Below, one piece after another: positions 1 through 7,696 of a DNA stretch of 64,000 nucleotides; position 1 is the first letter of the stretch, and each line of letters starts with the position of its first letter. The notes under the pieces were generated by a model. The model saw only the letters and a list, made by a program, of their open reading frames with translations. It had not been told where the DNA came from and searched no databases. Made by a program: the position numbers and the translations under genes. Where the stretch lies: assembly GCF_013185915.1 (NCBI RefSeq), contig NZ_JAAZUH010000003.1, forward strand, positions 1 to 64,000. Direction: 5' to 3'. The stretch comes from Stenotrophomonas bentonitica. Its GTDB lineage: Bacteria; Pseudomonadota; Gammaproteobacteria; Xanthomonadales; Xanthomonadaceae.

Positions 1-445
1 GTTCCAGCAGCTCGGCGTCGTCCACCATGTCGGCCTTGTTCAGGAACACGACGATGTACGGCACGCCGACCTGGCGCGACAGCAGGATGTGCTCGCGGGT
101 CTGCGGCATCGGGCCGTCAGCAGCCGAACAGACCAGGATCGCGCCGTCCATCTGGGCGGCACCGGTGATCATGTTCTTGACGTAGTCAGCATGGCCCGGG
201 CAATCGACGTGGGCGTAGTGACGGTTCGGGGATTCGTATTCGACGTGTGCGGTCGAGATCGTGATGCCACGAGCCTTTTCTTCCGGCGCGGCGTCGATCG
301 CGGAGTAATCCTTGAACTCGCCACCGAAGCGCTCGGCACCGATCTTGGTCAGTGCGGCGGTCAGCGTGGTCTTGCCGTGGTCGACGTGACCGATGGTGCC
401 GACGTTGACGTGCGGCTTGGTGCGCTCGAACTTACCCTTGGCCAT
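1..445 (-). CDS. tuf: Elongation factor Tu, N-terminal part (gene runs off the window)
   Basis: EF-Tu is the GTPase that carries aminoacyl-tRNA to the ribosome. The 148 visible residues start [19 protein letters not shown] and hold the P-loop GHVDHGKT (residues 19-26), the G3 region, and NKAD (G4) close to the window edge. The C-terminal two thirds of the gene lie beyond base 1. The gene sits about 40 nt downstream of tRNA-Thr in a Tyr-Gly-Thr tRNA array, the classic tufB operon arrangement of E. coli, so it is probably co-transcribed with the tRNAs from the promoter near 862-890. A second tuf copy elsewhere in the genome is likely from what is known of the family, but is not visible here. 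Confidence 0.98.
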   Translation of the reverse strand, partial: MAKGKFERTKPHVNVGTIGHVDHGKTTLTAALTKIGAERFGGEFKDYSAIDAAPEEKARGITISTAHVEYESPNRHYAHVDCPGHADYVKNMITGAAQMDGAILVCSAADGPMPQTREHILLSRQVGVPYIVVFLNKADMVDDAELLE

Positions 446-485
446 GGCTGCTTATCTCGAAATCGTCTGAATGGTGGCACTTAGA

Positions 486-561
486 TGGTGCTCACGAAAG
501 GAATCGAACCTTCGACCTCCTCCTTACCAAGGAGGTGCTCTACCGACTGAGCTACGTGAGC
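486..561 (-). tRNA. thrT: tRNA-Thr (anticodon GGT)
   Basis: 76 nt including an encoded CCA end. The reverse strand begins GCTCACGTAGCTCAGT and pairs its acceptor GCTCACG with CGTGAGC. The anticodon loop TTGGTAA (anticodon at 526-528) reads ACC threonine codons, and the T-arm GGTTCGATTCC is canonical. It is the third tRNA of the operon, just before tuf. Confidence 0.97.
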
Positions 562-583
562 GAGTTTTGAATTATGGCACGAA

Positions 584-599
584 TTTGAATATATTCAAA
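584..599. repeat. 16-bp perfect AT-rich palindrome between tRNA-Gly and tRNA-Thr
   Basis: TTTGAATATATTCAAA is a perfect palindrome in the 47-nt spacer between two co-transcribed tRNAs. In RNA it would form an AU-rich hairpin, or present single-stranded AU sequence of the type RNase E prefers. A processing role is inference. Confidence 0.6.
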
Positions 600-608
600 C
601 TCATTCAA

Positions 609-682
<74 letters not shown>

Positions 683-719
683 AACGGAAGCTCTTGCCAC
701 AACTGAAACTACGTGAAAC

Positions 720-805
720 TGGTGGAGGGAGGTGGATTCGAACCACCGAAGGCGTAAGCCAGCAGATTTACAGTCTGCCCCCGTTGGCCGCTTGGGTATC
801 CCTCC
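720..805 (-). tRNA. tyrU: tRNA-Tyr (anticodon GTA)
   Basis: 86 nt with encoded CCA. The acceptor GGAGGGA pairs with TCCCTCC, and a long class-II variable arm is present. The anticodon loop CTGTAAA (anticodon at 769-771) reads tyrosine codons. It is the first gene of the tRNA-tuf transcript. Confidence 0.97.
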
Positions 806-861
806 TTACCACCCTGTCCCTGGCGCCGAAGCGTTTTCGGTGTGGGGTGGAAGAGCCGTGA

Positions 862-890
862 ATTTTGGGGGTGAATGCGGGTTCTGTCAA
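862..890 (-). promoter_or_regulatory. Sigma-70 promoter of the tRNA-Tyr/Gly/Thr-tuf operon
   Basis: On the minus strand, TTGACA (885-890, perfect -35) is followed after exactly 17 nt by CAAAAT (862-867, -10). An A/T tract just upstream (roughly 893-912) resembles an UP element. Downstream is a GC-rich discriminator, as in stringently controlled stable-RNA promoters. The promoter begins about 60 nt before tRNA-Tyr. Strength and stringent control are inferences from these sequences. Confidence 0.85.
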
Positions 891-941
891 CAACCTTTTT
901 GAATTTTTTCACACGAATCGCGCAAACGCCGCAAATACGGC

Positions 942-1952
942 CTATTGGCCGGGAAGCGGCAGCGTTTCATCGTCGAAGATGGCCACGTGCGGCACGCCGT
1001 CGACGCCGATCCAGCCGCGATACATGCCCTGCGTATTGAACGGGGTGGCCGCGCGCCCATCGGCAGAGAGCACGATCGCACCGCCGTCGCCGCCCAGCGC
1101 GGGGATACGCGTGTTGATCACGTCACGCCCCGCCTGTTCCGGCCCCTGCTTGAGGTACTCCATGCGTGCGCAGATGTCGTGCGCGGCCGCGGTGCGGATG
1201 TAGTACTCGCCCCAGCCGGTGCCGGACACGGCGCAGGTGGCGTTGGCGTAGGTGCCGGCACCGATGATCGGCGCATCGCCGACCCGGCCGTAGCGCTTGT
1301 TGGTCATGCCTCCGGTGGACGTACCGGCTGCAAGGCGGCCTTCTGCGTCGAGCGCGACCGCACCGACGGTACCGAAGTGCTTTGCGGTCTCCAGGTCGGC
1401 ATGCGCCTGGCCGCTGGCTTCTTCCTTCAGCGCACGCTGCAGCTGCTGCCAGCGCTTTTCCGTGCGGAAATACGAGGGATCGACCAGCGTCATGCCCTGG
1501 CTGGCGGCGAACGCTTCGGCGCCCTGCCCCACCATCATCACGTGCGGGGAGTGCTGCATGACCGCTTCGGCGAGCAGGATCGGATTGCGCACGCGCTGCA
1601 CCCCGGCCACGGCACCGGCCTTGAGGGTGGCGCCGTCCATCAGCGCGGCATCCAGTTCGTTGCGGCCGTCGTGGGTGAAGACCGCGCCCTTGCCGGCATT
1701 GAAGGTAGGGTCGTCCTCCAGCACGGTGATCGCGGCGGTCACCGCGTCCAGGGCCGGCTTGCCGGCGGCCAGCGCCTGGTGGCCCTTCAGCAGGGCCTGG
1801 CGCAGGGCGTCGCGGGCGGCCTTTTCCTCGGCCGGCGAGAGATCCTTGCGCTGCACCCCTGCCCCGCCATGGATGACCAGCACGGGGTCGGCGGCCAGGG
1901 CCACTGTCGGGGACAGGCACAGGGCAAACAGCAGGGTGGAACGCAGGCGCAT
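942..1952 (-). CDS. iaaA: Periplasmic isoaspartyl peptidase / L-asparaginase (Ntn-hydrolase family)
   Basis: 336 aa. This is a plant-type asparaginase precursor that self-cleaves and hydrolyses isoaspartyl dipeptides and L-asparagine. The start at 1952 gives a signal peptide (MRLRSTLLFALCLSPTVALA); a longer reading from 2015 would bury it. The motif HFGTVGAVALD places the autocatalytic nucleophile at about Thr195. The substrate-loop motifs GRVGDAPIIGAGTYA and GTGWGEYY follow. Length fits the family. Its stop abuts the promoter region of the tRNA-tuf operon. Preference between isoaspartyl peptides and free asparagine cannot be read from the sequence. Confidence 0.92.
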   Translation of the reverse strand: MRLRSTLLFALCLSPTVALAADPVLVIHGGAGVQRKDLSPAEEKAARDALRQALLKGHQALAAGKPALDAVTAAITVLEDDPTFNAGKGAVFTHDGRNELDAALMDGATLKAGAVAGVQRVRNPILLAEAVMQHSPHVMMVGQGAEAFAASQGMTLVDPSYFRTEKRWQQLQRALKEEASGQAHADLETAKHFGTVGAVALDAEGRLAAGTSTGGMTNKRYGRVGDAPIIGAGTYANATCAVSGTGWGEYYIRTAAAHDICARMEYLKQGPEQAGRDVINTRIPALGGDGGAIVLSADGRAATPFNTQGMYRGWIGVDGVPHVAIFDDETLPLPGQ

Positions 1953-2170
1953 GGGGGAGAGTCCGGATGAAGGGGCGGAGCGGCCATCATGGCCCAGCCC
2001 CTGGCCGGCAGGCACCGCCTGTTCGTCATGGGTTACGCGTCATGCGCTACCTGAAGGCCGGCGACTGGCGGCCTACGTAAAAAAGGCGTTAAATGCGCGC
2101 CGCCCATCCACCGAATGTGAATGGGGGTCAGGGACCTCCCTTGAGGCCCACTTTCTTTCTGGGAATTCTC

Positions 2171-4909
2171 ATGCGTAAACAGGCGATGGCGTGGTCGATC
2201 CAGCTGGCGTTGATGGGTGTGGCCGCAACGGCGGCCGCCCAGTCCCCGGCCGCTCCCGGGGTGCAGCAGCTGGACACGGTGCAGGTCACCGGGTCGCGTA
2301 TTCCGCGCGCGCAGGTCGAGGGACCGGCGCCGGTCACGGTGATCACCGCCGAGCAGATCCAGGCCAACGGCTTCACCAGCGTGCCGGACGTGCTGCGTTC
2401 GATGACCCAGAACGGCGGTGAGACCCAGAGCCAGCAGTCGTCCAGCGGTGCCGATTTCTCGCCCGGCGCGCAGCAGGTCGACCTGCGCGGGCTGGGCCCG
2501 AACCACACCCTGGTGCTGGTCAACGGGCGCCGCATCGCCGATTTCCCGATGCCGTTCCAGGGCCGCAGCAACTTCACCGACGTGTCCAACATCCCGCTGG
2601 GGATGATCGAGCGGATCGAGGTCCTGACCGGCAGCGCGTCGGCGATCTACGGTTCGGACGCGATTGCCGGCGTGGTCAACTTCATCCTGAAGAAGCAGGT
2701 CGATGGCACCACGGTCGATGTGCGCATGGGGACCACCAGCGAAGGCGGCGGCGAGTCGTTCGACATGAGCATCGCCAGCGGCTTCGACAGCGGCCGCTTC
2801 AGCGCGGTGTACAGCCTGGAACTGCAGTCGCAGACGCCGCTGTGGGCGTATGAGCGGGCGCAGCAGGACTCGACCCTGGACGCGCCCACCGAGAGCGCGC
2901 GCGCGGCCCGTCGCGCCTACCTGCGCACCGACTACAACGACGATTACCTGGACCCGGGCCAGGCCACCTGCGATGCGCTGGCCGGGCAGAACAAGGGCAG
3001 CACGTACTACGCGGAGCGGCCGCGCTACGGGTTCTACTGCGGCAGCGACCGTTCGATCGGTTACGGCACGATCCTGAGCAAGCGCCGCGGGGCCAACGGC
3101 TATGCGTCGCTGCGCTACGGCTTCGACAACGGTGCGGAGTGGTTCGCGGACGTGCAGCTGGGCTACCACGACATCGCGCTGATGCGCGACGTGACCCAGT
3201 GGGGCCTGATGGCGGCCGACGGCAACGAGGACGGCTACTTCTTCAACCAGGCGACCGACCAGGTGGAGTTCTGGCAGCGTCAGTTCTCGCCGGAAGAAAT
3301 GGGCGGGCTGGACCGGGGGATGATCCGCAGCACGCAGAAGACCTTCAGCGTGACCACCGGATTCAAGGGCTCGCTGGGCGCGGCGTGGGATTACGAGGCG
3401 TCGCTGAGCCATTCGCAGTACCAGTCGTCGATCCGCTGGCCGCAGATCATCGCGGCCAAGGCGAACGATCTGTTCCTGGGCCCGCAGCTGGGCGAGGACG
3501 ACGACGGCTTCCCGATCTACAACGCGGACCCGGCACGCCTGTACCGGCCGCTGAGCCGCGCCGAGTACGATTCGATCGCGGCGCGCACGACCTATACGCC
3601 GAAGTCGCGTACGGACACGGCGGCGTTGACGCTGACCAACGGCGAGCTGTTCGAGCTGCCGGGTGGCAAGGCGGGGTTCGCGGCGACGGCGGAGTTCGGC
3701 AACCAGTCGTACGCGCTAAATCCGGATCCGTTGGCGACGCAGTACTACTACTACAGCTGGAAGGATTCGGACGGCCACGGCAGCCGCAACCGCTGGGCGA
3801 CGGCGGCGGAGCTGCGCCTGCCGCTGCACGAGACGCTGAACGTGAGCGTGGCGGGCCGCTTCGACCAGTACCGCTATTCGGGCAATACGATCGGCAAGGC
3901 GACGTGGAGCGGCGGCATCGAGTGGCGTCCGATCGATACGCTGCTGGTGCGCGGTTCGTACGGCACGGCGTTCCGTGCACCAGACCTGCACTATGTGTAC
4001 GCGGGCCCGGGCAACGATGAGACGAGAGCGAACGACTACTACGCGTGCGCGGTGGACGGTGCGGACGATTGTTCGGACTACGAGGAGAACCTGATCCGGA
4101 CGCGTGAGGGCAACCGCCAGCTGGATCCGGAGACGAGCACGTCGTGGAGTGCGGGGCTGGTGTGGTCGCCGGCGATCGGGCTGGACCTGTCGGTGGACTG
4201 GTTCGACATCGACATGCGCGACCAGGTGCAGGACATGGACGTGAGCACGATCCTGCGCGACGAGGCGGCCTGCCGCCTGGGCGATGCGGACGCGGCATCG
4301 CCGACCTGCGTGGACGCGGTGAACCGGGTTACGCGGACCGACGACGGTCGGCTGTACGGGGTGCATGTGAGCCCGATCAACATCGCGCGGGAGACGACGC
4401 GCGGGATCGACGTGGGCGTGCGCTACCGACTGGGCACGGGGATCGGCGATTTCATCCTTAGCGGCAACCATACGTGGGTGCAGCGCCACGATTTCCAGCA
4501 GTTCGCAGGCGATGTGGTGGAAGACCAGTTCGCGGTGAACAGCGGGTTCGACATTCCGCGCACGAAAACCAGCGCGAGCCTGACCTGGGAAAACGCGGCC
4601 TGGTCGGCAACGCTGTACGGTTCGCGCCTGGGCAGGCTGCCGACCTACGACAGCTACGACCAGAGTTTCGACTGGGAGAGCGGCGACAGCCCGTGGATGA
4701 AGGCGACCTACCGCTACAACCTGTCGCTGCAGTACCGCTTCGACGACCATTCGCGCCTGTCGTTGTCGGTGGTGAACCTGTTCAACAAGATGCCACCGAA
4801 GGATGCGACCTACACGCCGTACCCGTACTACGACGTGTCGTGGTTCGATACGGTGGGGCGTACGATCAACCTGCAGTACACGCATAAGTTTGGTGGTACT
4901 CCGCTGTAA
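2171..4909 (+). CDS. TonB-dependent outer-membrane receptor
   Basis: 912 aa outer-membrane transporter energised by TonB-ExbB-ExbD. The start at 2171 is chosen because it opens a signal peptide (MRKQAMAWSIQLALMGVAATAAAQ); a longer frame from 2093 would precede it with a charged stretch. A TonB-box-like DTVQVTGSRIP lies near residue 35. It is followed by a plug domain (VTVITAEQIQ, LVNGRRIADFP, SASAIYGSDAIAGVVNF) and a long 22-strand-type barrel ending NLQYTHKFGGTPL. The VTGSRI plug form is typical of the many Xanthomonadaceae receptors for plant or peptide nutrients. No substrate can be assigned and no transport operon adjoins it. Third-position usage shifts to G (acg, gcg, tcg) in the second half. 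Confidence 0.93.
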   Translation: MRKQAMAWSIQLALMGVAATAAAQSPAAPGVQQLDTVQVTGSRIPRAQVEGPAPVTVITAEQIQANGFTSVPDVLRSMTQNGGETQSQQSSSGADFSPGAQQVDLRGLGPNHTLVLVNGRRIADFPMPFQGRSNFTDVSNIPLGMIERIEVLTGSASAIYGSDAIAGVVNFILKKQVDGTTVDVRMGTTSEGGGESFDMSIASGFDSGRFSAVYSLELQSQTPLWAYERAQQDSTLDAPTESARAARRAYLRTDYNDDYLDPGQATCDALAGQNKGSTYYAERPRYGFYCGSDRSIGYGTILSKRRGANGYASLRYGFDNGAEWFADVQLGYHDIALMRDVTQWGLMAADGNEDGYFFNQATDQVEFWQRQFSPEEMGGLDRGMIRSTQKTFSVTTGFKGSLGAAWDYEASLSHSQYQSSIRWPQIIAAKANDLFLGPQLGEDDDGFPIYNADPARLYRPLSRAEYDSIAARTTYTPKSRTDTAALTLTNGELFELPGGKAGFAATAEFGNQSYALNPDPLATQYYYYSWKDSDGHGSRNRWATAAELRLPLHETLNVSVAGRFDQYRYSGNTIGKATWSGGIEWRPIDTLLVRGSYGTAFRAPDLHYVYAGPGNDETRANDYYACAVDGADDCSDYEENLIRTREGNRQLDPETSTSWSAGLVWSPAIGLDLSVDWFDIDMRDQVQDMDVSTILRDEAACRLGDADAASPTCVDAVNRVTRTDDGRLYGVHVSPINIARETTRGIDVGVRYRLGTGIGDFILSGNHTWVQRHDFQQFAGDVVEDQFAVNSGFDIPRTKTSASLTWENAAWSATLYGSRLGRLPTYDSYDQSFDWESGDSPWMKATYRYNLSLQYRFDDHSRLSLSVVNLFNKMPPKDATYTPYPYYDVSWFDTVGRTINLQYTHKFGGTPL

Positions 4910-4925
4910 GCGGGGTTGTTTTGAA

Positions 4926-4960
4926 GGGCCGCTGACATATTTGTCGGCGGCCTTTTTTTT
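4926..4960 (+). terminator. Rho-independent terminator of the TonB receptor gene
   Basis: GGCCGCTGAC pairs with GTCGGCGGCC (one G-T pair) around a short loop, followed by eight T residues. It begins about 17 nt after the stop codon. Confidence 0.9.
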
Positions 4961-4977
4961 GGGTTGCACGTTGTACG

Positions 4978-5000
4978 GTGTCGCCGGGCTCTGCCCGGCT
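4978..5000 (+). repeat. SMAG-type palindrome with degenerate head (GTGT instead of GTAG)
   Basis: A 23-nt unit whose stem pairs GCCGGGC with GCCCGGC, preceded by GTGTC rather than GTAGA. It begins the first composite repeat locus and is followed by the fixed module GCTGTTGG(G/A)TT. Confidence 0.7.
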
Positions 5001-5056
5001 GCTGTTGGGTTTTGGCGAACAGCCGTGGGGTGCGCGGGTTCCCTGGTTTGGGCCGC

Positions 5057-5148
5057 CCGGTGCCGGTTTGCGGGGTCGCCGTAAACCCATCCATGGGGGC
5101 TAAGCGGACGCCATCCATGGCGCCGATTCCCCCGCAAACCGACCCCGG
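5057..5148 (+). repeat. Composite stem-and-two-arms repeat, copy A (type I)
   Basis: The outer stem CGGTTTGCGGGG (5064-5075) pairs perfectly with CCCCGCAAACCG (5130-5141). The interior holds two arms, CCCAT-CC-ATGGG and CGCCAT-CC-ATGGCG, so the single strand can fold as a three-way junction. The flanks are TTCCCTGG..GGGCCG on the left and GGTCGACCCTTTGACAGTGG on the right, both conserved in other copies. It lies downstream of the TonB receptor terminator, between convergent genes. Confidence 0.8.
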
Positions 5149-5275
5149 TCGACCCTTTGACAGTGGGCCGGTGGCCATGGGAAATGCAGGGGCCGATCAT
5201 TTCCATGCGTTACCGGGCGCGGGTGATTTCACGGCGGTTGTTTGGGAACCAAGCCTACCGGAGCGTGCCCCCCTC

Positions 5276-5298
5276 GTAGCGCCACGCCATGCGTGTCC
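5276..5298 (+). repeat. SMAG palindrome
   Basis: GTAGCGCCACGCC...GTGTCC form with stem CACGC/GCGTG, of the second SMAG subtype (core ACACGCCATGCGTGT). It is followed at once by the small palindrome GTCCACCGTGGAC. Confidence 0.8.
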
Positions 5299-5324
5299 AC
5301 CGTGGACCAGCAGCCCGCGCTTTC

Positions 5325-5345
5325 GTGTCGACCATCGGTCGACAC
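5325..5345. repeat. Perfect 9-bp hairpin inside the 5-kb repeat mosaic
   Basis: GTGTCGACC and GGTCGACAC flank a 3-nt loop (ATC). It lies between a SMAG unit and composite-repeat copy B, in the same place where copy D has GCCGAC..GTCGGC, suggesting a further conserved module of the mosaic. Confidence 0.7.
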
Positions 5346-5383
5346 ATCGGCTTTTCCCTTGGCCCGCGGCCCACTATCGGAGG

Positions 5384-5560
5384 GTCGGCGGGGGTGGGTT
5401 TGAGGGGGCACGAGCCGCATGGGTCGGGCGCATGCGCCCGACGGGTTGGGCAGGAGCCCAACCCCGGTCTTGCCGTGTGCGCAGGACAGCGCACACGTGC
5501 AAGCGGCGATGAGCCTACATGGATGTATTTACGGCGTCCCCCACAAACCCGCACCCGACG
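5384..5560 (-). repeat. Composite stem-and-two-arms repeat, copy B (type II, enlarged)
   Basis: The outer stem is built from GTCGG.GGGTGGGTTTG.GGGGG (5385-5408) and CCCCC.CAAACCC.CACCCGAC (about 5538-5559). Compared with copy D2 at 36.2 kb, about 80 nt are inserted in the left arm, between GCCGCATGG and GCGGCGATGAG. The insert consists of three consecutive hairpins. The flank GACCAGGGAAACC and the tail TTCGCCTGAATCCAACAGC followed by a SMAG unit match the other loci. Confidence 0.75.
5423..5503. repeat. Three consecutive hairpins nested in composite-repeat copy B
   Basis: First, GTCGGGCGCATGCGCCCGAC (5423-5442) is a perfect 20-nt palindrome. Second, GGGTTGGGC / GCCCAACCC (5443-5464) pairs around AGGA. 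Third, CTTGCCGTGTGCGC pairs with GCGCACACG.GCAAG (5469-5503), 14 bp with one bulge. They follow one another almost without gap. Confidence 0.8.
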
Positions 5561-5613
5561 GCCCTGACCAGGGAAACCCCGCACCCCAAGGCTGTTCGCC
5601 TGAATCCAACAGC

Positions 5614-5636
5614 AGCCGGGCAGAGCCCGGCTCTAC
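5614..5636 (-). repeat. SMAG palindrome
   Basis: Minus-strand unit with head GTAGAG and stem GCCGGGC/GCCCGGC. It is the terminal module of composite-repeat copy B and is preceded by the fixed sequence TTCGCCTGAATCCAACAGC. Confidence 0.88.
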
Positions 5637-5850
5637 TTCTCCACACCACGCGTGGAAAGCGATGGGGGTTTGCTGTGGACAAGTCACGTAAGCCACGCGC
5701 CGCAACGTTCTCGAACGGTGGTGATTTTTTATCCAGTAGTTGTCCGGGTTTTCCACACCGTTCGTGGAAAGCCATGGGAGTTTGCTGTGGACAACTCCGT
5801 TGAAGACTGCGCCGCAATGGTTTCGAAGCGTGGTGAATTATTGTCCAGGC
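5637..5850 (+). repeat. Tandem direct repeat (about 112-nt period) with DnaA-box-like 9-mers
   Basis: Two imperfect copies (about 5637-5746 and 5749-5850) share TCCACACC, CGTGGAAAGC, TTTGCTGTGGACAA, GCCGCAA and GTGGTGA, offset by 112 nt. TGTGGACAA (5674-5682 and 5786-5794) and TTTTCCACA (5749-5757) each differ by one base from the DnaA box TTATCCACA or its complement. Weaker forms (TTATCCAGT, TTGTCCGGG, TTGTCCAGG) lie between. No replication gene is nearby, so this is not presented as oriC; a DnaA-titrating site is speculation. No open frame here looks like a gene. Confidence 0.6.
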
Positions 5851-5859
5851 CAGAACGCA

Positions 5860-5884
5860 AACGCCCCGCTCAAGGCGGGGCGTT
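5860..5884 (-). terminator. Terminator downstream of ychF
   Basis: AACGCCCCGC and GCGGGGCGTT form a perfect stem around a 4-5 nt loop about 25 nt after the ychF stop. The minus-strand T run is short (TTTG), so termination may be partial. Confidence 0.75.
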
Positions 5885-5908
5885 CGGGTCGATCTGCGCG
5901 GGTGCGGA

Positions 5909-7000
5909 TCAGACGTTGAAGCGGAAGTGCAGGACGTCGCCTTCCTGGACGCGGTATTCCTTGCCTTCCAGGCGCAGGCGACCTGCTTCCTTGGCACCGG
6001 CTTCGCCCTTGTACTTGATGAAGTCGTCATACGCGATGGTTTCCGCGCGGATGAAGCCCTTCTCGAAGTCAGTGTGGATCACTGCGGCCGCCTGCGGCGC
6101 GGTGGCGCCCTTGCGCACGGTCCACGCGCGGACTTCCTTGACGCCCGCGGTGAAGTAGGTCTGCAGGCCCAGCAGCTTGTACGCCGCGTTGATCACGCGG
6201 TTCAGGCCCGGCTCGCTCAGGCCGAGATCGGCCAGGAACGTATCGCGGTCTTCGTCGTCCAGCTGCGACAGCTCTTCCTCGATCGCCGCGGAGACCGGCA
6301 CCACCATCGCGCCCTCCGCCGCTGCGTGCGCACGCACCGCTTCCAGGTGCGGGTTGTTCTCGAAGCCGTCTTCCAGCACGTTGCAGATGTACATCACCGG
6401 CTTCAGCGTCAGCAGGAACAGATCGCGCACCAGCGCCTTCTCTTCCTCGTCCAGCCCGACCGAACGGCCAGCCTTGCCGTCGGCCAGCGCCGCCTGCAGC
6501 TTCGCCAGCACCGGTTTGCGCGCCGCCGCATCCTTGTCGCCGCCCTTGGCCGCGCGCTCGGCGCGGTTCAGCGCCTTTTCCACGCTGTCCAGGTCGGCCA
6601 GGGCCAGCTCGATGTCGATCGTCTCGATGTCCGAGATCGGATCCACCTTGCCCGCCACGTGGATGATGTCGCCATGCTCGAAGCAGCGCACCACGTGCGT
6701 GATCGCGTCCACCTCGCGGATGTGCGCCAGGAACTTGTTGCCCAGGCCCTCACCGCTGGCCGCACCGGCGACCAGGCCGGCGATGTCGACGAACTCCACC
6801 GCGGTCGGAATGACTTTCTGCGGATTGATGATCGCCGCCAGCTCGTTCAGGCGCGGATCCGGCACCGGCACGATGCCCACGTTCGGTTCAATGGTGCAGA
6901 ACGGGAAGTTGGCCGCCGCGATGCCCGCCTTGGTCAGCGCGTTGAACAGGGTCGACTTGCCGACGTTGGGCAGGCCGACGATGCCGCATTTGATACCCAT
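5909..7000 (-). CDS. ychF: Redox-regulated ATPase/GTPase YchF (OLA1 family)
   Basis: 363 aa, cytosolic Obg-related P-loop nucleotidase associated with ribosomes and stress adaptation. The P-loop GLPNVGKS lies at the N-terminus. A C-terminal TGS domain holds the segments [17 protein letters not shown] and [13 protein letters not shown], with the ending VLHFRFNV. The ATG at 7000 is preferred over a TTG three codons earlier because AGAGG lies 9 nt before the ATG but would touch the TTG. It is the last gene of the minus-strand block and follows pth, as in Pseudomonas and E. coli. Confidence 0.96.
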   Translation of the reverse strand: MGIKCGIVGLPNVGKSTLFNALTKAGIAAANFPFCTIEPNVGIVPVPDPRLNELAAIINPQKVIPTAVEFVDIAGLVAGAASGEGLGNKFLAHIREVDAITHVVRCFEHGDIIHVAGKVDPISDIETIDIELALADLDSVEKALNRAERAAKGGDKDAAARKPVLAKLQAALADGKAGRSVGLDEEEKALVRDLFLLTLKPVMYICNVLEDGFENNPHLEAVRAHAAAEGAMVVPVSAAIEEELSQLDDEDRDTFLADLGLSEPGLNRVINAAYKLLGLQTYFTAGVKEVRAWTVRKGATAPQAAAVIHTDFEKGFIRAETIAYDDFIKYKGEAGAKEAGRLRLEGKEYRVQEGDVLHFRFNV

Positions 7001-7070
7001 CTTTGACAACCTCTGGGGTGAAAGTGATTGGTGAAACGGCGCACGCGCCGCTTGGCCAATCCGTTTCGCG

Positions 7071-7649
7071 TCAGCGCGGCGTATGCAGCCGCTTCATCGC
7101 TTCGTTGTAATCGCCCTGCACCGCCAGCGGCAGCACGTCGATCGCATCGTCGATGGCACGAGCCGTCAGGATCTCGTCCTCCTTGGACGGGCGTCCCAGC
7201 ACCCAGCCCACCACGCGGTCCTTGTGACCGGGATGACCGATGCCGATGCGCAACCGATGGAATTTTCCGTGACCCAGCAGACGCATGGTGTCGCGCAGGC
7301 CGTTCTGGCCACCGTGGCCGCCGTCGAACTTCAGGCGTGCCACGCCCGGAGCCAGGTCCAGTTCGTCATGCGCCAGCAGCGTGTCCTCCGGCTCGATCTT
7401 CCAGAACCGCTGTGCGGCGGTGACCGATTTGCCACTGAGGTTCATGAAAGTGGCGGGCTTGAGCAGCCACACCGGCTGGCCGGCGATGTCGACCTTGGCG
7501 GTCTCACCGAACAGCTTGCTGTCCACGCTCCAGCGTGCGCCCGCTTTTTCAGCCAGGGCCTCAACGAAATGAAACCCGGCATTGTGCCGGGTCCGGGCGT
7601 GTTCCGATCCGGGGTTGCCCAGACCGACGATAAGTCGCAATCCTGCCAT
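7071..7649 (-). CDS. pth: Peptidyl-tRNA hydrolase
   Basis: 192 aa. It cleaves the ester bond of peptidyl-tRNAs that drop off the ribosome. Conserved residues are visible: Asn12 in GLGNPG, the catalytic base His22 in [21 protein letters not shown] (Asp) and GHGGQNGL (Asn). The start at 7649 gives the standard [14 protein letters not shown] and has AAGGGA upstream; an in-frame start five codons earlier lacks support. It follows rplY, separated by a C(UUCG)G hairpin that ends close to the ribosome-binding site. Confidence 0.97.
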   Translation of the reverse strand: MAGLRLIVGLGNPGSEHARTRHNAGFHFVEALAEKAGARWSVDSKLFGETAKVDIAGQPVWLLKPATFMNLSGKSVTAAQRFWKIEPEDTLLAHDELDLAPGVARLKFDGGHGGQNGLRDTMRLLGHGKFHRLRIGIGHPGHKDRVVGWVLGRPSKEDEILTARAIDDAIDVLPLAVQGDYNEAMKRLHTPR

Positions 7650-7663
7650 TGTCCCTTCCAGCA

Positions 7664-7689
7664 CGGTGCCTGCCCGAAGGCAGGCACCG
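7664..7689 (-). promoter_or_regulatory. 11-bp C(UUCG)G hairpin between rplY and pth
   Basis: On the transcript, CGGUGCCUGCC, loop UUCG and GGCAGGCACCG form a perfect stem closed by a C-G pair, an exceptionally stable tetraloop. No T run follows, so it is not a terminator. It ends about 15 nt before the pth start codon, 3' of rplY. An mRNA-stabilising or translation-modulating role is inferred. Confidence 0.65.
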
Positions 7690-7696
7690 ATGGGTA

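Noticed and set aside
5637..5850. Chromosomal replication origin at the DnaA-box-like repeat
   Set aside because: No dnaA, dnaN, gyrB, rpmH or parAB nearby and no extended AT-rich unwinding region; retained only as a possible DnaA-binding repeat.
4964..6158. Open frames within the 5-kb repeat mosaic (4964-5512, 5515-6030, 5652-6158)
   Set aside because: They run through SMAG units, composite repeats and the ychF 3' end, and similar peptides arise from the same repeats at 36, 43.8 and 61.4 kb. They reflect repeat sequence, not genes.
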